DNA of 64,000 nucleotides from positions 535,300-599,299 of the forward strand of contig QHVT01000005.1 of assembly GCA_003223645.1 (NCBI GenBank). Direction: 5' to 3'. The DNA is from Acidobacteriota bacterium (GTDB lineage: Bacteria > Acidobacteriota > Thermoanaerobaculia > Gp7-AA8). The notes under the pieces were generated by a model that did not search any database, was not told where the DNA came from, and saw only the letters and a list, made by a program, of their open reading frames with translations. Below are positions 7,745-17,971 of this stretch, piece after piece. Within the stretch, counting starts at the first letter, position 1. Every line of letters starts with the position of its first letter. Made by a program: the position numbers and the translations under genes.

Positions 7745-8698
7745 TCACTGCTCCGGCGGAGCGTCCGCGGTCTCGCCTGCCGGTTCGTCGCCGCGCGGAA
7801 CGATCGCCACCCGTTTGTAGAAGCCCTCGCCGCGCGAGACGGTCGTCACGTCTGCGTCGTCGCGCAACGCGAGATGGACGATGCGCCGCTCGATCGGTGT
7901 CATGGCCGGCAATAGTTCTTCCCGCCCGTCACGCCGCACGCGATCCGCGATTTCTTTCGCCTGCGCCCCCAAATCCTCGGTGCGTTTGCTCTTGAACCCC
8001 TCGCAATCGAGCTCGACGTCTTTCTCGACGCGTCGTCCGGTCAGCGCTTTGTTGGTCAGCACCTGGAGCGCATCGAGCAGCTCGCCGTGACGATCGATCA
8101 CGCGGCGCGAGTCGCTGCCGTACAGTCGAATCGTGATCTGCTCGTCGTTCTCTTCGCTGCGCGTGACGAGATCGAGCCGCGCGAGCGCGATCACGTCGTC
8201 GCACCATTCGCGCACCGAGCGCGCGGCGTCCGACTCTTCGCCCTGCTCCGGAACTTCACCCATGAAGCGCTCGAAGTCGCCCGGCTGAAAATCATCCTGG
8301 TGCGGTCGGCGACCTCCTCCGCCGCGACGTCCGCGGCCGCCGCGATCACCACCGCGGTCGCCGCCGGAATCGCGTCGTCCACCGCCACCGCCGCCACCAC
8401 CACCGCCGCCCCGCCCTCCGCGACGGCCGCCGCGATCACTGCGCGGCGGGCGCGACTCGGCCTGCGGCGCGGCCGCGGCAGCGGGAACGGCCGCGCGAGC
8501 GGGAGCCGGAGCCGGAACGGCCGGATCGGCCGCGACGTCGTTCACGTCGGCTTCGATGACGACACGCTTCGTGCCGCCGAGGAATCCGCGCTTTTCGAGA
8601 AGTACGTGGTAGGTGAGCTTCCAGCGCTCGACTCCCAACGTCTGCGCGGCGTGCTCTAACGCCTCTTCGAGATTTCGTCCTTCGAAACGCTGGCTCAT
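7745..8698 (-). CDS. khpB: KhpB/Jag-type RNA-binding protein with RGG-rich linker
   Basis: A 317-residue protein. It has an N-terminal Jag_N domain (RFEGRNLEEALEHAAQTLGV...KRGFLGG), an Ala/Pro stretch, and then a Gly/Arg tract (residues ~90-140) that includes an 11-glycine run. A KH domain (LDLVTRSEENDEQITIRLYG...LDALQVLTNKAL) and a C-terminal R3H domain (LPAMTPIERRIVHLAL) follow. KhpB/Jag binds RNA and affects cell division and elongation in firmicutes. The jag-yidC-yidD-rnpA-rpmH order is the classical origin-proximal arrangement. The RGG-like tract between Jag_N and KH is unusual in extent. Confidence 0.93.
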   Translation of the reverse strand: MSQRFEGRNLEEALEHAAQTLGVERWKLTYHVLLEKRGFLGGTKRVVIEADVNDVAADPAVPAPAPARAAVPAAAAAPQAESRPPRSDRGGRRGGRGGGGGGGGGGGRRDSGGDRGGDRGGRGRRGGGGRRPHQDDFQPGDFERFMGEVPEQGEESDAARSVREWCDDVIALARLDLVTRSEENDEQITIRLYGSDSRRVIDRHGELLDALQVLTNKALTGRRVEKDVELDCEGFKSKRTEDLGAQAKEIADRVRRDGREELLPAMTPIERRIVHLALRDDADVTTVSRGEGFYKRVAIVPRGDEPAGETADAPPEQ

Positions 8699-8701
8699 CG
8701 T

Positions 8702-10360
8702 TTATGCCTGCTGCAATTCAGCAGGATGATCCTTCCACCATCTATTCATGATCAACTGCTGAACGATCGTCAAGATGTTCTGCACGAGCCAGTAGAGCAC
8801 AAGCCCGCACGGAAAATCCTTGAAAAGGAAGCCGAAGAAGAGCGGCATGATCAGAAACATCCGCCGCTGCGACGGGTCGCCGGTCGCCGGCATGAGATAC
8901 GTCTGCAGGAACATCGTCGCCGTCATGAGGATCGGCAGGATGTACGTCGGATCCTTGTCCGACAGGTCGTGGATCCAGAGCATGAACGGTGCGCCGCGCA
9001 GCTCGATTGCGTGCGACAGCAGGCTGTAGAAGCCCCACAGGATCGGCAACTGCACGACCAGCGGCAGGCAGCCGGCCATCGGATTGATGCCCTCTTTCTG
9101 ATAGAGCTGCATCTGCTCCGTGTTCATCTTCTGCCGCTGCTCGGCGTCGGTCTTGTGCTTCTTGTACTTCGCGCGCAGCGCCTCGATCTTCGGCTGGACC
9201 TTCTGCATCTTCTTCATCGAGACGTTCTGCTTGTGCTGCAGCGGATACAGAAGAATCTTCAGGACGATCGTGAGCACGACGATGGCGAAGCCGTAGTTGT
9301 GCGTATAGCGGTTCAGCCAGACCAGCGCGCCGAGGAGAAAGCGCGCGATGACGCCGAGCCATCCGAACTGCAGCGCGTCGCCGAAGCCGTAGGTGTCGAG
9401 GAGCTTGGTCTCCTTCGGACCGAAGAACGAGTCGCCGGCCACGACTCCGTTAACAGCGTTAACCCCGGCGTAGAAGTCGTCGCGGATCTTCTTGCCTTTG
9501 GCGTCGATGAGCGTCAGGCGGCGAAGGATTCCTTCGCCGCCGGTCTTCACGCGAAGCGCGGTGAGGAAGTAGTTGTCGGCGAGGCCGATGTACTGCGCCG
9601 AGTCGAAGATGCGATAGGGCTCCCCTTTTTCGCGCGGGATGATGCGGAACTTGTTCTCGCGCTCGACGACGCCGTTGCCGGTCGTGACGATGCGCGAGTC
9701 CTGCTCTTCCGGATCGAGCGTGCGAATGCCGGGACCGATGACGACGCGATACGGCACCGGCGGCGCGATCGCGACGTTGAAGTCGAAGAGATACGGATTC
9801 GCCGTGAAGCGAAACGTCTTCGTCGCGGTCGTCTTCCCGTCGGAGTAGCGATACTCGACGATGTGATCGCCGCGCTCATCGCGCTCGCCGACGGTGTAGA
9901 GCGCGGTGTTCAGGCCGGCGGCGAACGCTTTGTCCTGCGCCTGGATCGCGAACGGATAATCGCTGCGACCCTTCTCGCGCCGCGCCTTCACCATCTCGAC
10001 GGGCAGTTTGCTGTGCTTGCGCGCGTACTTTTTCAGCTGGAACGAGATCAGTTGCGCGCCGCGATTGCTGAACACCGCTGTGTATTCGGGCCTGTCGATG
10101 ATCGTGCGCTTTTCGGCTTCGGCGACGACACGCGCAACCGGTGGAGTGATGCCCGCCTCGGGCGTCCTGGAGACCTCGGCGGACGGGGCGGCCGCGGCGC
10201 CACTGGTCGTCGCGGCAGTTGTCGTCGCTTTCTGGACTGCCGCAGGCTTCGGCGGCTCCGGTTTCTTCGCCAGTTCGGGGAACAGCTTCGGCGCGAGCGC
10301 CGCCCAGCCCCACAAAAAGGCGATGGAGATGACGATCGCGAGAAAAATACGTTTTTCCAT
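8702..10360 (-). CDS. yidC: Membrane protein insertase YidC
   Basis: A 552-residue YidC of the Gram-negative type. It has an N-terminal anchor (KRIFLAIVISIAFLWGWAAL), a Pro/Ala linker and a large periplasmic beta domain (residues ~90-330). The conserved membrane core follows: NYGFAIVVLTIVLKILLYPL, the KKMQKVQPKIEALRAKYK cytoplasmic hairpin, INPMAGCLPLVVQLPILWGFYSLL and the last helices near FFGFLFKDFPCGLVLYW. It inserts proteins into the inner membrane alone or with SecYEG. The periplasmic domain argues for a diderm organism. It sits 3 bp from khpB and 1 bp from yidD. Confidence 0.97.
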   Translation of the reverse strand: MEKRIFLAIVISIAFLWGWAALAPKLFPELAKKPEPPKPAAVQKATTTAATTSGAAAAPSAEVSRTPEAGITPPVARVVAEAEKRTIIDRPEYTAVFSNRGAQLISFQLKKYARKHSKLPVEMVKARREKGRSDYPFAIQAQDKAFAAGLNTALYTVGERDERGDHIVEYRYSDGKTTATKTFRFTANPYLFDFNVAIAPPVPYRVVIGPGIRTLDPEEQDSRIVTTGNGVVERENKFRIIPREKGEPYRIFDSAQYIGLADNYFLTALRVKTGGEGILRRLTLIDAKGKKIRDDFYAGVNAVNGVVAGDSFFGPKETKLLDTYGFGDALQFGWLGVIARFLLGALVWLNRYTHNYGFAIVVLTIVLKILLYPLQHKQNVSMKKMQKVQPKIEALRAKYKKHKTDAEQRQKMNTEQMQLYQKEGINPMAGCLPLVVQLPILWGFYSLLSHAIELRGAPFMLWIHDLSDKDPTYILPILMTATMFLQTYLMPATGDPSQRRMFLIMPLFFGFLFKDFPCGLVLYWLVQNILTIVQQLIMNRWWKDHPAELQQA

Positions 10361-10361
10361 T

Positions 10362-10580
10362 TCAAGGGACGGGGTCCCAACCTCCAGGATTGAACGGATG
10401 GCAGCGTGCGAGGCGCCGCATGCCGAGCCAGACGCCGCGGGCGGCGCCGTATTTCTCGACGGCCTGCATCGTATACATGGAACAGGTCGGCTCGAAGCGG
10501 CACATCGGCGGAAGGAGCGGCGAGAGGAAGCGCTTGTAGGCTCTCAGAAGAAGAAGCGCCGCGGATCGGATCGGCTTCAT
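10362..10580 (-). CDS. yidD: Membrane protein insertion efficiency factor YidD
   Basis: A 72-residue protein with the full YidD signature: [37 protein letters not shown] and [17 protein letters not shown]. The conserved cysteines CRFEPTCS and RCHPF are present. It assists YidC-dependent insertion at the inner face of the membrane. Its start overlaps rnpA by 4 bp (ATGA) and it ends next to yidC, so rpmH-rnpA-yidD-yidC form one coupled unit. Confidence 0.96.
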   Translation of the reverse strand: MKPIRSAALLLLRAYKRFLSPLLPPMCRFEPTCSMYTMQAVEKYGAARGVWLGMRRLARCHPFNPGGWDPVP

Positions 10581-10960
10581 GGCCGCATGCTGCCGGCGTC
10601 CGTCACCACGCGCTGCAGCGCGCGCCCGAGGTCGCGGCTGTAGTCGGCGAAAGACGCGTCGGCGGCGTTCGGTTTCACGTTGACGACCACGTCGACCGAG
10701 CGCTGGTCGATTCCCAGCGGCTCGCGTTGCCGCCGGTAGACTTCGCGAGTCCAGCGCTTCAGTCGATTGCGAATGTTGGCTTTCCCGATCTTTTTCGTCG
10801 CGGTGATGCCGATGCGCGAGAGCGACAACTCGTTGGCGGCGAAGAACAAGACGACGTAGCGGGAAACGACTTTCCGGCCCGTTTCATAGACACGAAGAAA
10901 CTCGCGACGCTTCGCCAGTCGCTTCCCTTTCGGTAAAGCCTCCGAGCCGGAAGGTTCCAC
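10577..10960 (-). CDS. rnpA: Ribonuclease P protein component
   Basis: A 127-residue basic protein with [21 protein letters not shown] at the N-terminus and the RNase P signature [20 protein letters not shown]. It binds RNase P RNA and supports 5' maturation of tRNAs. It lies 22 bp downstream of rpmH and overlaps yidD. The first ~10 residues before KGKRL are not typical, and the start could be slightly internal. Confidence 0.94.
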   Translation of the reverse strand: MEPSGSEALPKGKRLAKRREFLRVYETGRKVVSRYVVLFFAANELSLSRIGITATKKIGKANIRNRLKRWTREVYRRQREPLGIDQRSVDVVVNVKPNAADASFADYSRDLGRALQRVVTDAGSMRP

Positions 10961-10982
10961 CGGATACCCGCGAGCGCCCGCG

Positions 10983-11123
10983 TCAAACCGCGAGGCGCTT
11001 GCGGCCCTTGCGGCGGCGGCGCGAGAGGACGGCCTGTCCGTCCTTGGTGCGCATGCGGACGAGGAAACCGTGAGTCCGCTTGCGACGCCGGTTGTTCGGC
11101 TGAAATGTACGCTTCGATGCCAT
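10983..11123 (-). CDS. rpmH: 50S ribosomal protein L34
   Basis: A 46-residue highly basic protein starting [16 protein letters not shown], with [20 protein letters not shown] and RKGRKRLAV at the end. This is the complete, textbook L34 sequence. It is encoded on the minus strand from the ATG at 11123, ends in TGA at 10983 and heads the leftward origin operon. A good sigma-70-type promoter lies 29-57 bp upstream. Confidence 0.97.
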   Translation of the reverse strand: MASKRTFQPNNRRRKRTHGFLVRMRTKDGQAVLSRRRRKGRKRLAV

Positions 11124-11151
11124 TTGCTAACCCTCTGAAAAGAAAGCGGTG

Positions 11152-11180
11152 AGTATAGAAGGCAGAGGACAGGTGGTCAA
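11152..11180 (-). promoter_or_regulatory. Sigma-70-type promoter of rpmH-rnpA-yidD-yidC
   Basis: On the minus strand TTGACC (11175-11180) and TATACT (11152-11157) are separated by exactly 17 bp. Transcription would start near 11145, leaving a leader of about 20 nt before rpmH. Confidence 0.75.
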
Positions 11181-11232
11181 CGGCGGTCCTCCGGCCGTGC
11201 GCGCAAACGCCCTTGAGAGAGGGGGAAATTCC

Positions 11233-11350
11233 AGATGGTAGATGGCGGAGGGCGGAGCGCGAAACAGATGAAGGATGGCAGACTGCGGATGGCAAAACCG
11301 CCATCTGCCATCTGCCATCCTCCATCGAAAACCTCTGCGATCTGCCATCC
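11233..11350. repeat. Heptamer-repeat hairpin (GATGGCR family) between rpmH and dnaA
   Basis: The left arm contains degenerate 7-bp units (GATGGTA, GATGGCG, GAGGGCG ... GATGGCA). The right arm has GCCATCT, GCCATCT, GCCATCC, TCCATCG and a later CTGCCATCC. It fills most of the divergent rpmH/dnaA region between the rpmH promoter and the DnaA boxes. The unit matches the one at 21271-21400. I see no gene in 11124-11471. Confidence 0.8.
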
Positions 11351-11412
11351 AAAAAAGTACCTTCCCCACCTGCCTTGTTGGTGCTAGACTCGCTCCCCCC
11401 TGAAAAGGCTCC

Positions 11413-11447
11413 AGAATTTCCACAACTGTGGAAAAGCTGTGGATTCT
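11413..11447. promoter_or_regulatory. Cluster of candidate DnaA boxes upstream of dnaA
   Basis: Three TCCACA cores occur within 35 bp: ATTTCCACA (11416-11424, +), TGTGGAAAA (11428-11436, the reverse of TTTTCCACA) and TGTGGATTC (11439-11447, reverse of GAATCCACA). The middle one fits the TTNTCCACA consensus exactly. They may serve dnaA autoregulation or be part of oriC. The third overlaps an alternative GTG start of dnaA. Confidence 0.65.
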
Positions 11448-11471
11448 CAAGGAGATAGCCCGCTTCCCCTC

Positions 11472-12776
11472 ATGAATACGTGGACTCAAGTCCTTGCCCG
11501 AATCGAGCAGGTCGTAGATCGGTCAGACTATGAGAACTGGCTCGCCCAGACCAAGCTCGTATCGCAAAAAGGCGACACGCTCGACGTAGCCGTGCCGTCG
11601 CAACGGGCCGTGGACGAGATCCGTGAGCGCTTCGGCACGCAGATCCGCGGATTTCTGAACGAGATCTCCCGCGAGCGGCTGCAAGTCCACTTCGTCGTCG
11701 ACGGATTTCTGAACGACGACCTCCCGATCACGATCGCTCCTCCCAAGGAAGAGCTCCCCACCGCGACGTTCAATCCGCGCTACCGGTTCGAAACGTTCGT
11801 CGTCGGCAATTCGAATCAGCTCGCGTACGCGGCGTCGAAGTCGATCGCCGAAAATCCGAGCGGCTCCTTCAACCCGCTCTTCATCTACGGCGGCGCCGGG
11901 CTCGGCAAAACGCACTTGATCCAGGCCATCGGCCATCAACTGCGCGGCTCGCGTCCGAAAATGAAAGTCGTCTACATGTCGGCCGAGTCGTTCATGACCG
12001 AGCTGATCGCGTCGATTCGATTCGACAAGATGGCTTCGTTCCGCGATCGCTATCGCTCCGTCGACGCGCTGCTGCTCGACGACATCCAGTTCATTGCCGG
12101 CAAGGAGCGGACGCAGGAAGAGTTCTTCCACACCTTCAACGCGCTCTACGAGGCGCAAAAACAAATCGTCTTCACGTCCGATCGTCCTCCGAAAGAAATC
12201 CCCACGCTCGAAGAGCGGCTGCGCTCGCGGTTCGAATGGGGACTGACGGCCGACATCCAGGCGCCCGATCTCGAGACGAAAGTCGCGATCCTCCGCAAGA
12301 AAGCGGAAGAGAAGAAAATCGATCTCCCGCAGGACGCCGCGCTCTTCATCGCCGAGCGTGTGCGCTCGAACATTCGCGAGCTGGAAGGACATCTCAACCG
12401 CGTCGTCGCATTCGCCTCGCTCACCGGCAACGCGATCAACATCGAGGTCGTGCAGGAAGCGCTGAAAGACGTTCTCTCGAAAGAGAACAAGCCGATCACG
12501 CCGACCGAGATTCTCCGCATCGTCGCCGCGCACTACGGCCTCAAGGTCAGCGACATCAAAGCGAAGAGCAATGCCAAGACGATCGCGTTTCCGCGTCAGG
12601 TCGCGATGTACATGTGCAAGGATCTGACGGATCTCTCGTACCCTGAGATCGGAAAGCTCTTCAACGACAAGCACCACTCGACCGTCATGTACTCGGTGCA
12701 GCAGATCAAGAAGATGCTCGACAGCGATCAGCAGTTCGCGCGAACGGTGGAGATGCTGTCGAAACAGTTCCGCTGA
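11472..12776 (+). CDS. dnaA: Chromosomal replication initiator DnaA
   Basis: A 434-residue DnaA. Domain I starts WTQVLARIEQVVDRSDYENWL. A short linker leads to NPRYRFETFVVGNSNQLAYAA, then the AAA+ domain with GGAGLGKTHL (Walker A) and LLLDDIQF (Walker B). The C-terminal DNA-binding domain carries the DnaA signature DKHHSTVMYSVQQI. It binds DnaA boxes and opens oriC. I chose the ATG at 11472 because domain I homology begins there; a GTG at 11439 would add 11 residues, inside DnaA box 3. Confidence 0.97.
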   Translation: MNTWTQVLARIEQVVDRSDYENWLAQTKLVSQKGDTLDVAVPSQRAVDEIRERFGTQIRGFLNEISRERLQVHFVVDGFLNDDLPITIAPPKEELPTATFNPRYRFETFVVGNSNQLAYAASKSIAENPSGSFNPLFIYGGAGLGKTHLIQAIGHQLRGSRPKMKVVYMSAESFMTELIASIRFDKMASFRDRYRSVDALLLDDIQFIAGKERTQEEFFHTFNALYEAQKQIVFTSDRPPKEIPTLEERLRSRFEWGLTADIQAPDLETKVAILRKKAEEKKIDLPQDAALFIAERVRSNIRELEGHLNRVVAFASLTGNAINIEVVQEALKDVLSKENKPITPTEILRIVAAHYGLKVSDIKAKSNAKTIAFPRQVAMYMCKDLTDLSYPEIGKLFNDKHHSTVMYSVQQIKKMLDSDQQFARTVEMLSKQFR

Positions 12777-13025
12777 TTCATTTCCGCAGCCGCTGCGGAA
12801 ACCACCGTTGAAAAGATGAGGATGCTTTTTCATGCCGCACGGTGAAGGTCCGCGAATGCGGAAAAGACCGGAAAACGCGCATGCTTTTCCGCACAACGAC
12901 TCACAACTTTCTAGAAGCGCGACTGCTATACTTTTCAAATCTTTGCGTCGTAATCAGACGAAATCCACACTGCCTGCTACTACCTCTACAAGAGAACTAG
13001 AGTCGGTTTGAAGGAAGAAGAGCAA
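12777..13025. other. Candidate oriC region between dnaA and dnaN
   Basis: A 249-bp gene-free stretch. TTTCCGCA occurs four times, as two inverted pairs: 12781-12801 (TTTCCGCA, 5-nt loop, TGCGGAAA) and 12857-12893 (TGCGGAAAA ... TTTTCCGCA). The motif differs from the DnaA box TTTTCCACA at a single base. An A+T-richer segment follows (around 12900-12960). The dnaN ribosome-binding site GAAGGAAGAAG ends the region. Its position beside dnaA and at the switch in gene direction supports an origin function, but no experiment-level evidence is visible. Confidence 0.55.
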
Positions 13026-14162
13026 ATGGAGCTGACCGTCGGAAAAGCGGATCTGCAGAAGGAACTGCAACTCTGTCAGGGAGTGGTCGAGAAGCGCTCG
13101 ACGATTCCGATTCTGTCGAACGTTCTTCTGAAAGCCGCGGACGGAAGACTGCAGATCGCCGCGACCGATCTCGACGTCACGATTCTCAGCTCCTGCGCCG
13201 CGCGCATCACTACGCCCGGTGGAGCCACGATCGAAGCGAAGCGCCTCTTCGACATCGTCCGCTCGCTGCCCGAGGACGACGTGCACATGACGATGCAGGA
13301 GAACAACTCCGTCCTCATCGAGGCCGGCACCGCCAAGTTCCGTCTCCTCGGCCTCCCCGCCGAGGATTACCCGACGCTGCCGACGGTCAACGTGTCCGAG
13401 GGCTACACGATGCCGTTGGATGAGCTGAAGACCATGGTGGCGAAAGTGAAGTTCGCCATCACGCACGAAGAGACGCGTTTCCAGCTCAACGGCGCGCTGC
13501 TCAAAGTGCAGCCGAACAAGATGGAGATGGTCGCAACCGACGGACACCGCATGGCGCTGATCAACTTCCCGTCCGGCATCACCGGCGCGAAAGGCAAGAA
13601 GGGAACCGATCTCACGATTCTCATCCCGCGCAAAGCGCTCGACGAGATTCTGCGTCTCGAAGCGGGCGGGGAGGACGGCACGGTGCAGTTCGGCGTTTCG
13701 GAGAATCAACTTTTCTTCGAAGCCGGCGAGCGACGCCTTCTCGCGCGCATGATCGACGTCAACTTTCCGAACTACATGGAAGTGATCTCGCGCGACAACG
13801 ACCGCCACGTGCTCGTCGACCGCGATCGCCTGCTCTCCACGATCAAGCGCATCTCGCTCGTCGCCAACGAGCGCACGCGCGCCGTGCGCTTCGACTTCTC
13901 GCCCGGCAAGCTCACAGTGTCCTCGACGAATCCCGAGCTCGGCGACGCGCGCGAGACCGTTCCCATCGACTACGCCGGACAGCCGTTCTACGTCGGCCTC
14001 AACGCCGCGTACCTGATGGACTTCCTCAGCGCCGCCGACACGCCGAGTGTCTCGCTCGATCTGAAAGACGAGAACAGTCAGTGCATCGGCAAGCCGGCGT
14101 CGTCGGGGGAGGACCTGCCGTATGACTACTTGTATGTAGTCATGCCGATGCGGCTGGCGTAG
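13026..14162 (+). CDS. dnaN: DNA polymerase III beta sliding clamp
   Basis: A 378-residue beta clamp. It starts MELTVGKADLQKELQLCQGVVEKRSTIPILSNVLL, has the family segments ATDLDVTI, VATDGHRMAL and ARMIDVNFPNY, and ends DYLYVVMPMRL. The ring-shaped dimer tethers replicative polymerase to DNA. I chose the ATG at 13026, placed behind AAGGAAGAAG, rather than a TTG 18 bp upstream. Confidence 0.97.
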   Translation: MELTVGKADLQKELQLCQGVVEKRSTIPILSNVLLKAADGRLQIAATDLDVTILSSCAARITTPGGATIEAKRLFDIVRSLPEDDVHMTMQENNSVLIEAGTAKFRLLGLPAEDYPTLPTVNVSEGYTMPLDELKTMVAKVKFAITHEETRFQLNGALLKVQPNKMEMVATDGHRMALINFPSGITGAKGKKGTDLTILIPRKALDEILRLEAGGEDGTVQFGVSENQLFFEAGERRLLARMIDVNFPNYMEVISRDNDRHVLVDRDRLLSTIKRISLVANERTRAVRFDFSPGKLTVSSTNPELGDARETVPIDYAGQPFYVGLNAAYLMDFLSAADTPSVSLDLKDENSQCIGKPASSGEDLPYDYLYVVMPMRLA

Positions 14163-14163
14163 G

Positions 14164-14290
14164 TTTTAGTTGATCCCGTGTTTTAGTTGATCCCGCGCGA
14201 AGACGCGGGATCTCCGGTTCCACCGCGCGAACGCTGCCCATAGGCCATACCCTGCCGGTGTAACCGAGATCCCCGCGTCTACGCGCGGGG
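14164..14290. repeat. Inverted and direct repeats between dnaN and recF
   Basis: TTTTAGTTGATCCCG occurs twice, 17 bp apart (14164, 14181). Two hairpins follow: 14189-14212 (GATCCCGCG, 6-nt loop, CGCGGGATC) and 14271-14290 (CCCCGCG, 6-nt loop, CGCGGGG). The flanks CCGGTT and AACCG pair as well, so the whole 14189-14290 segment can form one branched palindrome. It may terminate dnaN transcription or be a dispersed element. Confidence 0.7.
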
Positions 14291-14330
14291 ACAAACTGAA
14301 GCACCGAAAGCGGCGATAAACTGCAAACAG

Positions 14331-15440
14331 TTGATCCTCCGCCACATCACCACGCAGAACTTCCGCAATCTCGGCGACGCGGAAACCGCGTTTCATCCGC
14401 AAACCAACATCCTCGTCGGCCGCAACGGCCAGGGAAAGACGAACCTCCTCGAGGCGATCTACTTTCTCGCGACGACGAAGTCATTTCGTACTTCGCGCAT
14501 CGCCAGTCTCTTTCGATTCGGCGCGAGCAATGTGTTCGTGAGCGGAGCGCTCGAGCGCGCGGATCTCGAAAAGAACCTTTCGGTTGGACTCGGCGTGCCC
14601 CCGCCCGTAGGCGCGCCGGAGGCGCGCACCACTCCAGGGCAACGCCGCGTGCTGATGATCAACGGCGAGAAGGTCACGCTCGCCGCGTATCTGAACGCGA
14701 TGAGCGTCTTCGCCTACTCGGCCGCGCGGCTCGAAGTGATTCGTGGCACGCCGGAAGAGCGGCGGCGATTTCTCGATCGCGGCGCGGCCAGCGTGAACGC
14801 CGCCTATCTCGAGCAGTTCGCGCGCTACATGCGCGCGCTCAAACAGCGCAACGCGCTTCTCGCCGACATCGCGATGAATCGCCAGTCGGCCGCGTCGCTC
14901 GACGCGTGGGACAACGAGCTGCGCGAAGCCGCGGCGCCGGTGCATCGCGCGCGCGCAGCGTACGCGAACGATCTCGGCGAAGCATTCGCGCAGATCGTGA
15001 AACGCCACGGCTATCACATCGCGGCGCTCGAAATGCACTACAGGCCGAATGCACTCGAAGACAAGCGGCGCGAGGAAATTCGCGCGCGGATGACGCTCTC
15101 CGGTCCGCAGCGCGATCTCGTCGAGTTCGTCCTCGAGGGACGTCCCGCGAGCGAAGTGTTGTCGGGCGGCGAGCAGAAGATGATCGTGCTGTTTCTCAAG
15201 TTCGCGAAGCTGGAGCTTTTCCGCCGCCGTCACGACGACGCGCCGCTCTTTCTTCTCGACGACATCGATGCCGAGCTCGACCTCGAAATCCTGCACGATT
15301 TGTTGACGAAATTGCCGGTTGCAACTCAGCTGTTCGCGACGTCCGCCAAGGAAGCCTTTCTCGATGCGCTGACGACCGGCCCGCACCGCCGCCTAACCTT
15401 TGAAAACGGGCGAGTTACAGCCGCGCGTGATTTCGCCTGA
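14331..15440 (+). CDS. recF: DNA replication and repair protein RecF
   Basis: A 369-residue RecF, an SMC-like ATPase. N-terminal ITTQNFRNL leads to Walker A VGRNGQGKTNLLEAIYFL. The ABC signature is VLSGGEQKMIVLFLKFAK and Walker B is PLFLLDDIDAELD. It helps load RecA at gaps. The start is a TTG at 14331 with no strong ribosome-binding site. Around residues 89-103 a short GC-rich stretch (VPPPVGAPEARTTPG) interrupts a region that is normally short in RecF; its DNA (14596-14634) contains GGCGCGCC-type repeats and may be an inserted element. Confidence 0.93.
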   Translation: MILRHITTQNFRNLGDAETAFHPQTNILVGRNGQGKTNLLEAIYFLATTKSFRTSRIASLFRFGASNVFVSGALERADLEKNLSVGLGVPPPVGAPEARTTPGQRRVLMINGEKVTLAAYLNAMSVFAYSAARLEVIRGTPEERRRFLDRGAASVNAAYLEQFARYMRALKQRNALLADIAMNRQSAASLDAWDNELREAAAPVHRARAAYANDLGEAFAQIVKRHGYHIAALEMHYRPNALEDKRREEIRARMTLSGPQRDLVEFVLEGRPASEVLSGGEQKMIVLFLKFAKLELFRRRHDDAPLFLLDDIDAELDLEILHDLLTKLPVATQLFATSAKEAFLDALTTGPHRRLTFENGRVTAARDFA

Positions 15441-15580
15441 AAACGGCTGTTTCCGGCAATTTTCCGGCTACAATTCGACGTTACCCATCGTAGCGAAAAA
15501 CTGACGCGATTCCGGCCGCCGTGACGGCGCCCACTCACCCGCGGACAGTTCCCCGGAAACCCCAGGAAAGAGCACTCTGA

Positions 15581-17970
<2,390 letters not shown>

Positions 17971-17971
<1 letters not shown>

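Noticed and set aside
11523..12938. 471-residue minus-strand frame opposite dnaA
   Set aside because: Shadow of the dnaA gene; no start signal or domain.
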